DNA from: an uncultured Planctomycetota bacterium | GTDB taxonomy: Bacteria; Planctomycetota; UBA1135; GCA-002686595 | Direction: 5' to 3' | Assembly: GCA_903928115.1 (NCBI GenBank) | Contig: CAIYPP010000111.1 | Coordinates: 62,001 to 126,000 of the forward strand | DNA: 64,000 nucleotides | Shown here: positions 17,169-26,208 of the stretch, piece after piece | How positions within the stretch are numbered: position 1 is the stretch's first letter | Layout: each line of letters begins with the position of its first letter | Notes under the pieces: generated by a model | Databases searched by the model: none | The model's input: only the letters and a program-made list of their open reading frames with translations | Told to the model about the DNA's origin: nothing | Translations under genes and position numbers: made by a program

Positions 17169-18764
17169 TCAGAGCGCGTGCCGCACGATCGCGCTCCAGC
17201 GCTCCGCATCGAAGAGCGGGGCGCGCGTGAGCAAGTCGAGCTCGCGTCGCAGCTTGTCCAACTCGGGGTTCTCGAGCGCGATCGTTGGGTCACTGAGGGA
17301 GTCCAGATAGCCCTTGGGGACCGCGCGGTAGTAGTGCCCGACGCGCCAGCCGCGCGTGGCATTGGCCGCGTTCTTTTCTGGCTCGACGAACGCGCCGTCG
17401 ACGTAGATCGGCAGCCGCGCGAGGAGGGCGTCGGAGAGCCCCACGGGATCGACCAAGTGCACGCTCGGACCGCTCCAGTACCCGAGATATCCGATGCCCT
17501 CCGCGAGCGAGACGCGCGTGCCGCGCTCGCGGAACTGCGCGGCGAGCGGGTGGCCCTTCTGCACGTGCAGCTTGCCCTCGGTCGTGAGGTTGGGGCTGAA
17601 GAGACCGGCGACGGCGTACCAATACCCGCGCTCGTCGGCGATGCCGGTCGCGGCGATGAACTCGGGGCTGCGCTTGCCCTGCGCGTAGTCGAGCGGGGCG
17701 CGCAGCGGCGAGCGGGGCGTGAAGCCGACGAGGGCGAGCACGGCGAGCGCTCCGAGCGCGCAGGCCCGCACGTCGAGCCGCGCCGTCGCGAGCACCCACG
17801 CTGCGACGAGCAGCGGCGCGGTGAGGAAGCGGCCGCTCATGAAGTCTCCGCCGACGCGCGTGACGTAGAAGAGGTGCAGCAGGATGCCGAGCGTCGCGGC
17901 GAGGAGCGTTCGCTCGCGCTTCCACACGGCGACCGCACAGGCTGCGGCGATCGTGAGCAGGGTCAACGGGTCGAGCGCGAGCGAGTTCGCGAGGTAGCTC
18001 ATGCCCTGAGCGCTCAGCTCCGACTGCGGCAGGCCGCTCGAGAGCTTTGAGATCGCGGAGTTGGGGATCAGCGCGCCGTAGTAGACGAGCGAGAAGAGCT
18101 CCCACGCGACGAGCGGCGCGAAGCCGAGCGCGAGCTGCCGCAGCGCCCGAGCGGAGCGCTCGTGCCAGAGATGCGCGGCGAGCACGGGCGCCAAGAGCGC
18201 GAGGGCATCGAGACGCGTGAGCGCGACGGCCGCGCTCCACAGGCCGAGCTTCAGGGATCGGCCGCGGTCGGGCTCCGGCGAGGTCCACGTCCAGAGGGCA
18301 CCGAGGAGCGTCACGTGCAGCAGCGGGTTTTCGAGGCCCGAGGTGGAGAAGTCGACGAACGCCTTCGAGCCGCACAGCACGGTGAGCGCGAGCGCCGCGC
18401 CGGCGATGTCGCGCGTGACCTTGAGCGCGAAGCCGAGGCCGACGAGCGCCGTGCACAGGAGGGAGAGAGCGAGGCTCGTGAAATATGGCTCGTGCGTTAC
18501 CGAGTAAGCCAGCGAGACGAGCGCCATCCACAAGGGATTCGTGTACGCCTGTACGCGCTCGGAGGTGTTCCAGCGCAGTCCGTAGCCCTCGACCCAGTTG
18601 TCGACCACGCGGAACGTGATGTACGCGTCGTCGCAGACCCACGCACACTTGAGCGCCAGCAGCACGAGGCCGCCGACGAGCGCCAAGAGCAGCAGCGTGT
18701 CGAGGCGCGAGCGGCCGGGCTCGGCAGCCGTCGTGCGAGCGGGGGCGGTGCGGTCGGCGGCCAT
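17169..18764 (-). CDS. GT-C family membrane glycosyltransferase
   Basis: A 531-residue polytopic protein resembling the arabinofuranosyl/mannosyl transferase group of GT-C enzymes, which use polyprenyl-phosphate sugars on the outer face of the membrane. The first periplasmic loop holds the expected acidic pair in CDDAYITFRVVDNW (Asp45-Asp46), then GLRWNTSERVQAYTNPLW, a pattern known from AftB-like proteins. About ten hydrophobic segments follow up to residue 370, then a soluble C-terminal domain. The ATG at 18764 has AAGG 7 bases upstream and lies 2 bp after the stop of the histidine phosphatase gene, so they form an operon. Sugar donor and acceptor unknown. Confidence 0.8.
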   Translation of the reverse strand: MAADRTAPARTTAAEPGRSRLDTLLLLALVGGLVLLALKCAWVCDDAYITFRVVDNWVEGYGLRWNTSERVQAYTNPLWMALVSLAYSVTHEPYFTSLALSLLCTALVGLGFALKVTRDIAGAALALTVLCGSKAFVDFSTSGLENPLLHVTLLGALWTWTSPEPDRGRSLKLGLWSAAVALTRLDALALLAPVLAAHLWHERSARALRQLALGFAPLVAWELFSLVYYGALIPNSAISKLSSGLPQSELSAQGMSYLANSLALDPLTLLTIAAACAVAVWKRERTLLAATLGILLHLFYVTRVGGDFMSGRFLTAPLLVAAWVLATARLDVRACALGALAVLALVGFTPRSPLRAPLDYAQGKRSPEFIAATGIADERGYWYAVAGLFSPNLTTEGKLHVQKGHPLAAQFRERGTRVSLAEGIGYLGYWSGPSVHLVDPVGLSDALLARLPIYVDGAFVEPEKNAANATRGWRVGHYYRAVPKGYLDSLSDPTIALENPELDKLRRELDLLTRAPLFDAERWSAIVRHAL

Positions 18765-18766
18765 GC

Positions 18767-19447
18767 TCACCTTGTAGCGACGCGCCCGCGGCCGGGCGAG
18801 CGCACGTTCGCGCGCAAGAGCCGCCAGCCCTGTGGCGAGTCGTGGAGCAGCACGCCGGACGTCAAGTCGACGCGCAGTCGGAAGGAGACGTGCGGCTCGA
18901 TCCCCAGCGCGTGCGCGACCAGGTTGCGCACGACGTTGTAGTGGCAGGCGATCGCGAGCGGGCCGCCGTGGCGCGCGAGCGCGGCCTCCAGCACGGGCCA
19001 CGAGCGCGCGAGCACGTCCTCGTCGGTCTCCCCGCCGTGCGCGCGGTAGTTCCACGGGTCGTCGTAGATCGCCGCGAGCTCGGCCTCGTGCTCGGCGAGG
19101 AGGTCCTTCATCGGCCTCCCTTGGAAGCGGCCGCGGAAGATCTCGACGAGTCCGGCGGTGGTCTCCAGCGGCGCGCCGCTCTCGGCTGAGAGCAGCTCGC
19201 CGAGCGTGCGCGCACGCTGCAGCGTCGATGCGACCACCGCCTTGAAGGGGAATCCGCGGAAGCGCGCCGCGAGCGCGATGCTGTCGGTGTGTCCCGCCTG
19301 CGACAGCGGCACGTCCATCCCGCCATAGGCGACGCCTTGGAACTCCTCGGCCACTTCGCCGTGGCGGAAGATCCAAACCTCGTGTCCCGTTCCGAAGCCC
19401 GGGTGCGCGCGGCGCGGTCGGTCGTGCTGGGCGGGGGAGCGACTCAT
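18767..19447 (-). CDS. Histidine phosphatase family protein
   Basis: A 226-residue member of the phosphoglycerate mutase-like phosphatase family. The catalytic RHG motif appears in VWIFRHGEVAEEFQG (about residues 24-38), with the second conserved Arg in ASTLQRARTLGELL and the C-terminal His in LAIACHYNVVRN. Such enzymes hydrolyse small phosphomonoesters (for example CobC-like alpha-ribazole phosphatases or sugar phosphatases). The N-terminal about 20 residues are polar and extra relative to the core. Its stop is 2 bp from the start of the glycosyltransferase, suggesting a role in sugar or glycan metabolism, which is inference. Confidence 0.85.
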   Translation of the reverse strand: MSRSPAQHDRPRRAHPGFGTGHEVWIFRHGEVAEEFQGVAYGGMDVPLSQAGHTDSIALAARFRGFPFKAVVASTLQRARTLGELLSAESGAPLETTAGLVEIFRGRFQGRPMKDLLAEHEAELAAIYDDPWNYRAHGGETDEDVLARSWPVLEAALARHGGPLAIACHYNVVRNLVAHALGIEPHVSFRLRVDLTSGVLLHDSPQGWRLLRANVRSPGRGRVATR

Positions 19448-19545
19448 GGGGGCAGGGTAGCGGCTGCGGGGCGCGTGCTCTTGCCGTATCCGCCGAGCGC
19501 CGATAATCTCCCGCGCACGTTAGATTTCAACCTGCGAGCCCCGCG

Positions 19546-19827
19546 ATGCCCAAGCTGACCTATCTCCCGACCGGCGCCTCCTTCGACGTTCCCGCTGGCA
19601 CCCGCTACATCGACCTGTGCCAGAAGGAAGACCTGCCCCAGCCGTTTGGCTGCACGGTCGGGAGCTGCGGGACCTGCTGCCTCGTGGTGGAGAAGGGCCT
19701 CGAGGGCTGTGACGCGATGAGCGAGGACGAGCGCGACACCGTCGGCATGTGCACGGACCAGAAGAGCGCGCGCCTCGGCTGCCAGCTCGTGATCCGCGGC
19801 GACCTCGCAGTTCGGCCGATCGAATAG
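19546..19827 (+). CDS. 2Fe-2S plant-type ferredoxin
   Basis: A 93-residue small electron carrier with a [2Fe-2S] cluster. The ligands fit the plant/vertebrate spacing: Cys36, Cys41, Cys44 and Cys79 in FGCTVGSCGTC and RLGCQLVI. There is an additional Cys45 directly beside the third ligand and others at 25, 55 and 69. Length and beta-grasp pattern are typical. The gene stands alone, divergent from the histidine phosphatase (98 bp) and 61 bp ahead of elbB. Redox partner not evident. Confidence 0.9.
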   Translation: MPKLTYLPTGASFDVPAGTRYIDLCQKEDLPQPFGCTVGSCGTCCLVVEKGLEGCDAMSEDERDTVGMCTDQKSARLGCQLVIRGDLAVRPIE

Positions 19828-19888
19828 CGCGCGTCGGCGTGCCAAGCTGCCCGCGCGCGGGGGAGCCGCGCGAAGGAGTGATCCCGCC

Positions 19889-20575
19889 ATGACACGCGTT
19901 GGAGTCGTTCTCTCCGGTTGCGGCCACCTCGACGGCAGCGAGATCCACGAGGCCGTCCTCTCGCTGTACTTCCTCGATCGCGCAGGCGCGCACGTCGTCT
20001 GCTTCGCGCCGGACGTTCCGCAGCGCGACGTTGTGGACCATGCGAGCGGCAAGCCGACCGGCGAGACGCGGAACGTGCTGCGGGAAGCGGCGCGGATTGC
20101 TCGCGGCAAGATCCAGCCGCTGTCGAAGGCTCATGCACACGACCTCGACGCGCTCTTCCTGCCGGGCGGCTTCGGCGCGGCGAAGAACCTCTCCGACTTC
20201 GCGCTCGTCGGCGCGGACGCCACGGCCCATTCGGAGCTCGTGCGGCTCGTGCGCGAATTGCACGCCGCGCACAAGCCGATCGGGGCCGTCTGCATCGCGC
20301 CGGCGGTGCTCGCAGCCTGCTTCCGCGGTACAGGCGTTCATCCGCTGCTCACGGTCGGGGCGAAGGGCGGCGCGAGCGACGCGCTCGGTGCGATGGAGTC
20401 GCGTCCTCAGGCTTGCACGGTCGAGCACTGCGTCGTCGACGAAGTGAACCGCATCGTCACCGCGCCGGCCTACATGTACGACGCGCGCATCTCGCAGGTC
20501 GCGCTCGGCATCGAGCAGGCCGTCGCGGCGCTCATGCGTCTCGCGGTGCGCCCGGCTTCGGCGGTGCGCTCTTAG
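19889..20575 (+). CDS. elbB: ElbB/ES1-family DJ-1-like protein (glyoxalase III-type)
   Basis: A 228-residue member of the DJ-1/PfpI superfamily, ElbB branch. Characteristic opening VGVVLSGCGHLDGSEIHEAV is followed by LSLYFLDRAG, CFAPD, ALFLPGGFGAAKNLSDFA and the nucleophile elbow PIGAVCIAPAVLA with its cysteine. E. coli ElbB has weak glyoxalase activity and was linked to isoprenoid production; the physiological role is unclear. A strong ribosome site (AAGGAGTG) lies 12 bases before the ATG. Its last 44 bases overlap the 3' end of the convergent DoxX gene. Confidence 0.9.
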   Translation: MTRVGVVLSGCGHLDGSEIHEAVLSLYFLDRAGAHVVCFAPDVPQRDVVDHASGKPTGETRNVLREAARIARGKIQPLSKAHAHDLDALFLPGGFGAAKNLSDFALVGADATAHSELVRLVRELHAAHKPIGAVCIAPAVLAACFRGTGVHPLLTVGAKGGASDALGAMESRPQACTVEHCVVDEVNRIVTAPAYMYDARISQVALGIEQAVAALMRLAVRPASAVRS

Positions 20576-21047
20576 CTCCGCCCTTCGAGCCGCCGCCGGC
20601 GGACGTCCACGAGATCCAGCCCGGCAGCCACTGGTCGGCGCCCATGCGCGTGCCCGCGTTGCCGAGGAAGCATGCGATCGCGGCGATCGCGACGAGCGTG
20701 ATGTACTCGCGTTCGCTCGCCGGGCCGACCATCAGGGCGTTGCCCATGAGCAGCACGACGCCGAAGCAGGCGGGGCGCACGGCCGCGCCGATGAAGAGCG
20801 CCGCGCCGCCGAGCAGCGTGCCGCAGGCGATCAGCCACGCGAAGAGCTCGGGGAAGCGGTAGACGAGCTTGTTGGCGAAGGTCGCGTACCACTGCGGCGC
20901 CGTGACGACGCGCGCCGCGGTCTCCTCGACGATCCACGGGCCGATGCCGAGCGCCCACAGCTCGCGCGACTCGTGCAGCAACAACGCGCCGAGCCCCAAG
21001 CGGAGGAGCACGAGCGCGAAGGGAACCGGTGCGGAGCCTGCTGCCAT
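20532..21047 (-). CDS. DoxX-family membrane protein
   Basis: A 171-residue protein with four predicted transmembrane helices in the DoxX layout: PFALVLLRLGLGALLLHESRE near the start, then LFAWLIACGTLLGG, VRPACFGVVLLMGNAL and YITLVAIAAIACFLGNAG. The conserved G-x-x-x-x-HE-like turn in helix 1 is present. DoxX proteins are small integral membrane proteins tied to quinone or thiosulfate chemistry in some species; function here is open. The ATG at 21047 is chosen because upstream sequence is not hydrophobic and would run toward the divergent gene at 21101. The C-terminal about 25 residues (Gly/Lys/Ser/Pro) overlap elbB on the other strand. Confidence 0.8.
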   Translation of the reverse strand: MAAGSAPVPFALVLLRLGLGALLLHESRELWALGIGPWIVEETAARVVTAPQWYATFANKLVYRFPELFAWLIACGTLLGGAALFIGAAVRPACFGVVLLMGNALMVGPASEREYITLVAIAAIACFLGNAGTRMGADQWLPGWISWTSAGGGSKGGAKSAPPKPGAPRDA

Positions 21048-21100
21048 GAGGCCGGAATGATTCCACATTCCGCGCCGCGGCTCCATAATCCGCCACAACC

Positions 21101-22720
21101 ATGACGCTCCGCATCCAACTGTGGTCCGGCCCGCGCAACGTGTCGACGGCGCTCCTGTACTCCTTTGCTCAGCGCGCGGACACACGCGTGGTCGACGAGC
21201 CGCTCTACGCGCACTACTTGCGGGTGAGCGGCGCGGTGCACCCCGGCCGTGACGAGGTGCTCGCTGCGCAGGACTCGGACGGAGCGCGCGTCGTCCGCGA
21301 CGTCGTGCTGGCGCCCTGTGATCGGCCCATCTTGTTCATCAAGCAGATGGCGCATCACTTGGTCGACCTCGATCGCGCCTTTCTGGCCGAGACGCGCAAC
21401 GTGATCCTCACCCGCGATCCGCGCGAGATGCTGCCGAGCCTCGTGAATCAGGTGCCCGAGCCGATCCTGCGCGACACCGCGTACGCGATGCAGACCGAGC
21501 TCCTGCGGCAGCTGCGCGCGAAGGGCGCGGATGTCGTCGTGCTCGACTCGCGCGAGCTGCTGATCGACCCGCGCGGAGTGCTGGCCCAGCTCTGCGCGCG
21601 GCTGCGGATCCCGTTCGACGAGGCGATGCTCTCTTGGAAGCAGGGACCGCGGCCGGAGGACGGCGTGTGGGCGCCGCACTGGTATCACAACGTGCATCGC
21701 TCGACGGGCTTCGAGACGTACGCGCCGAAGTCGTCGCCGTTCCCCGCGCGCTTGGAGCCTCTCTACGCCGAGTGCAAGCCGCACTACGACGAGCTCTCGG
21801 CGCACGCGCTGCGCGCGCGGACTCGGCTGCCGGATCCGCGCAACGAGCACATCTGGGTCCACGTCGGCGGCAAGCTCGTGCCGCGTGCCGAGGCGAAGGT
21901 CAGCGTGTTCGACAGCTCCGTGCAGGGAGGCGACGCGTGCTGGGAAGGACTGCGCGTCTATGACGGGCGCGTGTTCAAGCTCGACGCGCACTTGGAGCGT
22001 CTGGAGAACTCGGCCAAGGCGCTCGCGTTCGAGTCGTGTCCGTCGCGCGACGCGATTCGGCGCGCGCTCTTCGAGACGCTGGAGCGCAACGGAATGCGCG
22101 ATCAGGCGCACGTGCGGCTCACGCTGACGCGGGGCGAGAAGATCACGAGCGGCATGAGCCCGCGCAACAATGTCTTCGGTCCGTGCCTGATCGTGCTCGC
22201 CGAGTGGAAGAAGCCGGTGTTTGGCTCGCGGATGCTCGAGCTCGTGACCTCGTCGTGGCGCCGCAATCCGCCGATGTGCGTGGACTCCAAGATCCATCAC
22301 AACAACCTGATCAACAACATCCTCGCCAAGATCGAGGCGGACAACGCCGGCGTCGACGACGCGATCATGCTCGACATCGAGGGCTACGTCAGCGAGACGA
22401 ACGCGACCAACCTGTTCCTCGTGCGCAAGGGCGAAGTGCAGACTCCGTTCGCGGATCACTGCCTGCCGGGAGTGACGCGCGGGACGGTGCTCGAGTTGTG
22501 CGCCGCGAACGGGATTCCGTGCCGCGAACGCCGTCTCTCGTTGACCGAGTTCTACGCCGCGGACGAGGTGTTCACGACGGGCACCATGGGAGAGCTCGCG
22601 CCGGTTTCGTTCCTCGACCGTCGCCGCGTCGGCGATGGCGCGGTCGGCCCGATGACGCGCCGCTTGCAGGCGCTCTTCACCGAGCTCACACGCCGCGAGG
22701 GAACGCCGCTACCGTTCTGA
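21101..22720 (+). CDS. Fusion: sulfotransferase-like domain + class IV (branched-chain) aminotransferase
   Basis: A 539-residue two-domain protein. Residues about 1-240 look like a PAPS-type sulfotransferase: P-loop-like LWSGPRNVSTALLYSF at the start and a 3'-phosphate motif in NVILTRDPREMLPSLVNQ. Residues about 248-539 are a complete fold-type IV PLP aminotransferase, IlvE-like: HIWVHVGGKLVPRAEAKVSV, the PLP lysine in VDSKIHHNNLINN, then GYVSETNATNLFLVRKG and FTTGTMGELAPV. Class IV transaminases include branched-chain and D-amino acid enzymes and aminodeoxychorismate lyase; the N-terminal strand order favours IlvE. No internal start or frameshift is seen, so the fusion appears genuine. Ends in a 12-bp convergent overlap with the GDPD gene. 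Confidence 0.82.
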   Translation: MTLRIQLWSGPRNVSTALLYSFAQRADTRVVDEPLYAHYLRVSGAVHPGRDEVLAAQDSDGARVVRDVVLAPCDRPILFIKQMAHHLVDLDRAFLAETRNVILTRDPREMLPSLVNQVPEPILRDTAYAMQTELLRQLRAKGADVVVLDSRELLIDPRGVLAQLCARLRIPFDEAMLSWKQGPRPEDGVWAPHWYHNVHRSTGFETYAPKSSPFPARLEPLYAECKPHYDELSAHALRARTRLPDPRNEHIWVHVGGKLVPRAEAKVSVFDSSVQGGDACWEGLRVYDGRVFKLDAHLERLENSAKALAFESCPSRDAIRRALFETLERNGMRDQAHVRLTLTRGEKITSGMSPRNNVFGPCLIVLAEWKKPVFGSRMLELVTSSWRRNPPMCVDSKIHHNNLINNILAKIEADNAGVDDAIMLDIEGYVSETNATNLFLVRKGEVQTPFADHCLPGVTRGTVLELCAANGIPCRERRLSLTEFYAADEVFTTGTMGELAPVSFLDRRRVGDGAVGPMTRRLQALFTELTRREGTPLPF

Positions 22721-23461
22721 GCGCGCGAGCTCGCGCAGCAGCCGCTCGACGTCGAAGCTCTCGAAGTAGGCGACGCCGCGGGAAGCGAGGCGCTTGGCAT
22801 GCTCGCCGTCGGTGACCTCGTAGACGCAGATCGGTGCCGCAGCTCGGACCGAACCCGGCGGTAGCTTCCGGTCATCGCAGAACAGCACCTCGGGCTCGAG
22901 CCGCCGCAGCTCAGCACTCTCCACTTGGTCCCAGTGGGTCAGGACCGGTCCAACGGGGTGGGGGAGGCGACTGCGGACCTGCGCGAGCGCGCCGAGGTCG
23001 AAGGAGATCAGCGTGCAGCGCCCTTGGAGTCGACGGAGCGGCTCGCGCAGCGTCTCCACGAGCACGTCCGTGCCGAAATGCTCCAGCGACTCGCGCTTGA
23101 GTTCGACGTAGGCGTGCGCTCCGGCCTCGGCCATCGCCGCAGCGAACTCTGCGAGCGTGCAGAAGGGCTCCGCAGAGAAGCGCGCTCCGAAGCGGCCGCG
23201 CTCCGCGGCGCGAAGCTCTCGCAGCGTCGCGAGCTCGACCTGCCAGCAGGCCCGTGCGTCGCCGGCCATGCGCTCGAGGGTGGCGTCGTGCAGCACGACG
23301 GGCACTCGGTCGGAGGTCCATTGGACGTCGATCTCGACACGCCGAACTCCCGCGGTCAGCGCGCCCCGCACCGACGCAAGCGTGTTCTCGGGGAAGCGTG
23401 CCGCGAGCCCGCGATGGGCCACGAGCCGCTCTTCCCAGCGCAGATCCGACGGTCCGTCCAT
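22709..23461 (-). CDS. Glycerophosphodiester phosphodiesterase (GDPD)
   Basis: Predicted to hydrolyse glycerophosphodiesters to glycerol 3-phosphate and an alcohol. The 250-residue protein has the GDPD signature: [19 protein letters not shown] (catalytic His and metal Glu), [24 protein letters not shown] with the second His, and YVELKRE for the third metal ligand. No signal peptide is evident, so a cytoplasmic enzyme is likely. The ATG at 23461 is the last Met before the core. Divergent from xylA with 88 bp between starts; overlaps the aminotransferase fusion 3' end by 12 bp. Confidence 0.9.
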   Translation of the reverse strand: MDGPSDLRWEERLVAHRGLAARFPENTLASVRGALTAGVRRVEIDVQWTSDRVPVVLHDATLERMAGDARACWQVELATLRELRAAERGRFGARFSAEPFCTLAEFAAAMAEAGAHAYVELKRESLEHFGTDVLVETLREPLRRLQGRCTLISFDLGALAQVRSRLPHPVGPVLTHWDQVESAELRRLEPEVLFCDDRKLPPGSVRAAAPICVYEVTDGEHAKRLASRGVAYFESFDVERLLRELARSER

Positions 23462-23549
23462 GCAATGTGAGCGCCCCGAAGGCATCATCACGCACGTGGA
23501 CGCTCGACGTCCAGAGCGCATCGGACACCAACCCGCAGGGATCATCGCC

Positions 23550-24722
23550 ATGGACCCGTTCGACCCGACAGCCAAAGACCGCTTCACCTTCGGACTCTGG
23601 ACCGTGGGCAACACGGGGCGCGACCCCTTTGGGGAGGCCGTGCGCGCGCCGCTCGCGCCGACGCACATCGTCCGCAAGCTCTCGGAGTGCGGGGCGTGGG
23701 GCGTCAACCTGCACGACAACGACCTCGTGCCCTTCGGTTCGTCGGCGTCGGAGCGCGATCGCATCGTGCGCGAGTTCAAGGCGGCGCTCCAAGAGCACGG
23801 CATGTGCGTGCCGATGGCGACCACCAACCTCTTCTCGCACCCGATCTTCAAGGACGGTGCGTTCACCTCGAACGACCCCAAGGTGCGCGCGTTCGCGCTG
23901 CGCAAGACGATGGACGGCATCGACCTCGGGGTCGAGCTCGGCGCGCGCGTGTACGTGTTCTGGGGCGGACGCGAAGGCACGGAAGCCGATGCCTGCCGAG
24001 ACCCGCGCACTGCGGTGGCGCGCACGCGCGAGGCCATGGATTTCCTGTGCGACTACGTGCGCGAGCAGGGCTACGACCTCGTGTTCGCGCTCGAGGCCAA
24101 GCCCAACGAGCCGCGCGGCGACATCTACTTCCCGACGACGGGGCACATGCTCCACTTCATCTCGACGCTCGCGCACCCCGAGATGGTCGGCGTGAACCCC
24201 GAGGTTGCGCACGAGACGATGGCGGGGCTCTCTTTCACGCACGGCGTCGCGCAGGCGATGGAGGCGGGCAAGCTGTTTCACATCGACCTCAACGCCCAGC
24301 GCATCGGTCGCTACGACCAAGACTTCCGCTTTGGATCCGAGGACGTGCGGCAAGCGTTCCTGCTCGTGCGCTTGCTCGAGGGCACGCTGGGTACGGCTCC
24401 TTACACCGGGCCGCTGCACTTCGACGCGCACGCCTATCGCTCGGAAGACGAGGCGGGCGTGTGGGACTTCGCGCGCGGCTGCATGCGCACGTACAAAATC
24501 CTCAAGGCCCGCGCGCAAGCCTTTGATGCCGATCCGGAAGTGCGGGCGCTGATCGCGGAGCAAAACGACGCGGCGATCGAGCCGTTGCTCTCGGGCTACA
24601 CGAAGGACAAGGCGGCGAAGCTGCGCGCGCTCGCCCTCGACCCGGCTTCGATTTCGAAGCGCGGTCTGCGCTACGAGCGCCTCGATCAGCTGATGATCGA
24701 GCACCTGCTCGGCGTGCGCTGA
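23550..24722 (+). CDS. xylA: Xylose isomerase
   Basis: Converts D-xylose to D-xylulose (and glucose to fructose) with two divalent metals. At 390 residues it is the shorter class I type known from Actinobacteria. Family marks include [17 protein letters not shown] at the start, [14 protein letters not shown] with the catalytic His, [21 protein letters not shown] with metal Glu and the Lys, and [14 protein letters not shown] near the end. ATG 23550 is chosen because the related enzymes begin a few residues before PEDRFTFG; an earlier in-frame ATG at 23461 would add a non-homologous tail. xylB follows after 2 bp, forming a xylose-use operon. Confidence 0.93.
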   Translation: MDPFDPTAKDRFTFGLWTVGNTGRDPFGEAVRAPLAPTHIVRKLSECGAWGVNLHDNDLVPFGSSASERDRIVREFKAALQEHGMCVPMATTNLFSHPIFKDGAFTSNDPKVRAFALRKTMDGIDLGVELGARVYVFWGGREGTEADACRDPRTAVARTREAMDFLCDYVREQGYDLVFALEAKPNEPRGDIYFPTTGHMLHFISTLAHPEMVGVNPEVAHETMAGLSFTHGVAQAMEAGKLFHIDLNAQRIGRYDQDFRFGSEDVRQAFLLVRLLEGTLGTAPYTGPLHFDAHAYRSEDEAGVWDFARGCMRTYKILKARAQAFDADPEVRALIAEQNDAAIEPLLSGYTKDKAAKLRALALDPASISKRGLRYERLDQLMIEHLLGVR

Positions 24723-24724
24723 CC

Positions 24725-26176
24725 ATGGCGCTGTACCTCGGCTTCGACGTCGGCACGCAGGGCACGAAGGGTGTCGTGATCGACGATGCGCAGCGCGCAG
24801 TCGTCGCGCGTGCCTCGGCGTCGTACGGACTCATCGAGGGGCTGCCAGCCGGCTACGCCGAGCAGCATCCGGATACGTGGGCGCACGCACTGCGGGAGGT
24901 CACGACGCGGCTCCTCCAGCAGGTGGATCTCAAGGGAGTCGCGGGCATCGGCGTGTCCGGCCAGCAGCACGGCTGCGTCACCCTCGACGCTCAGGGTGAC
25001 GTCGTGCGCCCGGCGAAGCTGTGGTGCGACACGTCTGCGGCTGCGGAGGCGGCGGAGCTCTCCGCGCGCGCGGGACGCGCGATCCCCGCGGGGTTCACGG
25101 CGCCCAAGCTCGTGTGGATGCGCGAGCGCGAGCCGGAGCTGTGGAAGCGCGTCGACCTCGTGCTGCTCCCGCACGACTGGGTGAACTACAAGCTGACGGG
25201 GCTCGCGACGATGGAGCCGGGCGACGCGTCGGGCACCGGCTGGTTCGACCCGCAGACACGACGCTTCTGTCCGCGCACGATGAAGCTCGTCGATGCACGC
25301 CTGCCCGGCATGCTGCCGCCGCTCTTGGAGAGCGGCGCGATCGCGGGCGAGCTCACGGCTTCGGGCGCGAAGTGGATCGGGTTGCCGCAGGCCTGCGTCG
25401 GAACGCCGATCTCGACGGGCGGCGGCGACAACATGATGAGCGCGATCGGCGCGGGTGCGACGCGCGAGGGTGTCGCCGTGCTGAGCCTTGGCACCTCGGC
25501 GACGGTGTTCGCGCACGCGGCGAAGCCCATCGTCGATCCGCGCGGCGCGATCGCGCCGTTCTGCGACTCGAGCGGCGGCTGGCTGCCGCTGCTGTGCGTG
25601 ATGAACGCGACCGGAGTCCTCGAGGAGGTGCGCGCGGCGTTCGGCGGCGATCTCGAGAGCCTCACGCGCGAGGCCGAGCGCGTCGAGCCCTTGTGCGGCG
25701 GCGTGATGTTCGTCCCGTTCCTCGTCGGCGAGCGCGTGCCAGACCTCCCGCACGCCACCGGCTCGCTCCTCGGGCTGCGTCCCGGCTCGCTGCGGCCGGG
25801 AATCGTGTTCCGCGCCGCCCTCGAAGGCGTCGCGCTCAACTTGGCGAGCGGCGTGGCTCGACTGCGCGAGCTCGGGCTCACCGTCGACACGGTGCGGGCC
25901 GTCGGCGGAGGCGCGCGCAACGCGCTCTGGCGCGCGATTCTCGCGGATGCGCTCGAAGCGACGGTGGTCCCGCTCTCCGAGGCGGAGACGGGTGCGCTCG
26001 GGGCGGCGCTTCAGGCGGCTTGGACACGTCGCCGCGCGTCGGGCGAAGACGTGAGCATGGATGCCGTCGCGAGCGGCTGGGCGGCGCCCGCGAGCGCGCC
26101 GTCGAGGCCGGATCCGCGGCGAGTGCTCGCCTATCGCGAAGCTCGAGAGCGCTTCGTGCGCGCTCACGGTGCGTGA
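24725..26176 (+). CDS. xylB: Xylulokinase
   Basis: FGGY-family kinase of 483 residues that phosphorylates D-xylulose to xylulose 5-phosphate for the pentose phosphate pathway. Motifs: YLGFDVGTQGTKGVVID (ATP phosphate loop), IGVSGQQHGCVTLD (characteristic xylulokinase QQHG), catalytic Asp in STGGGDNMMSAIGAG, and AVGGGARNALWRAILAD (adenine site). It begins 2 bp after xylA. No xylose transporter or XylR is seen in the window. Substrate specificity is inferred from the QQHG motif and the xylA neighbour. Confidence 0.93.
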   Translation: MALYLGFDVGTQGTKGVVIDDAQRAVVARASASYGLIEGLPAGYAEQHPDTWAHALREVTTRLLQQVDLKGVAGIGVSGQQHGCVTLDAQGDVVRPAKLWCDTSAAAEAAELSARAGRAIPAGFTAPKLVWMREREPELWKRVDLVLLPHDWVNYKLTGLATMEPGDASGTGWFDPQTRRFCPRTMKLVDARLPGMLPPLLESGAIAGELTASGAKWIGLPQACVGTPISTGGGDNMMSAIGAGATREGVAVLSLGTSATVFAHAAKPIVDPRGAIAPFCDSSGGWLPLLCVMNATGVLEEVRAAFGGDLESLTREAERVEPLCGGVMFVPFLVGERVPDLPHATGSLLGLRPGSLRPGIVFRAALEGVALNLASGVARLRELGLTVDTVRAVGGGARNALWRAILADALEATVVPLSEAETGALGAALQAAWTRRRASGEDVSMDAVASGWAAPASAPSRPDPRRVLAYREARERFVRAHGA

Positions 26177-26208
26177 CGGATCGCCGCCCAGGTTTCATAC
26201 TTCCGCTC

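Noticed and set aside
23461-23549. N-terminal extension of xylA from an ATG at 23461
   Set aside because: It would lie in the divergent promoter region shared with the GDPD gene and adds residues not found in xylose isomerases.
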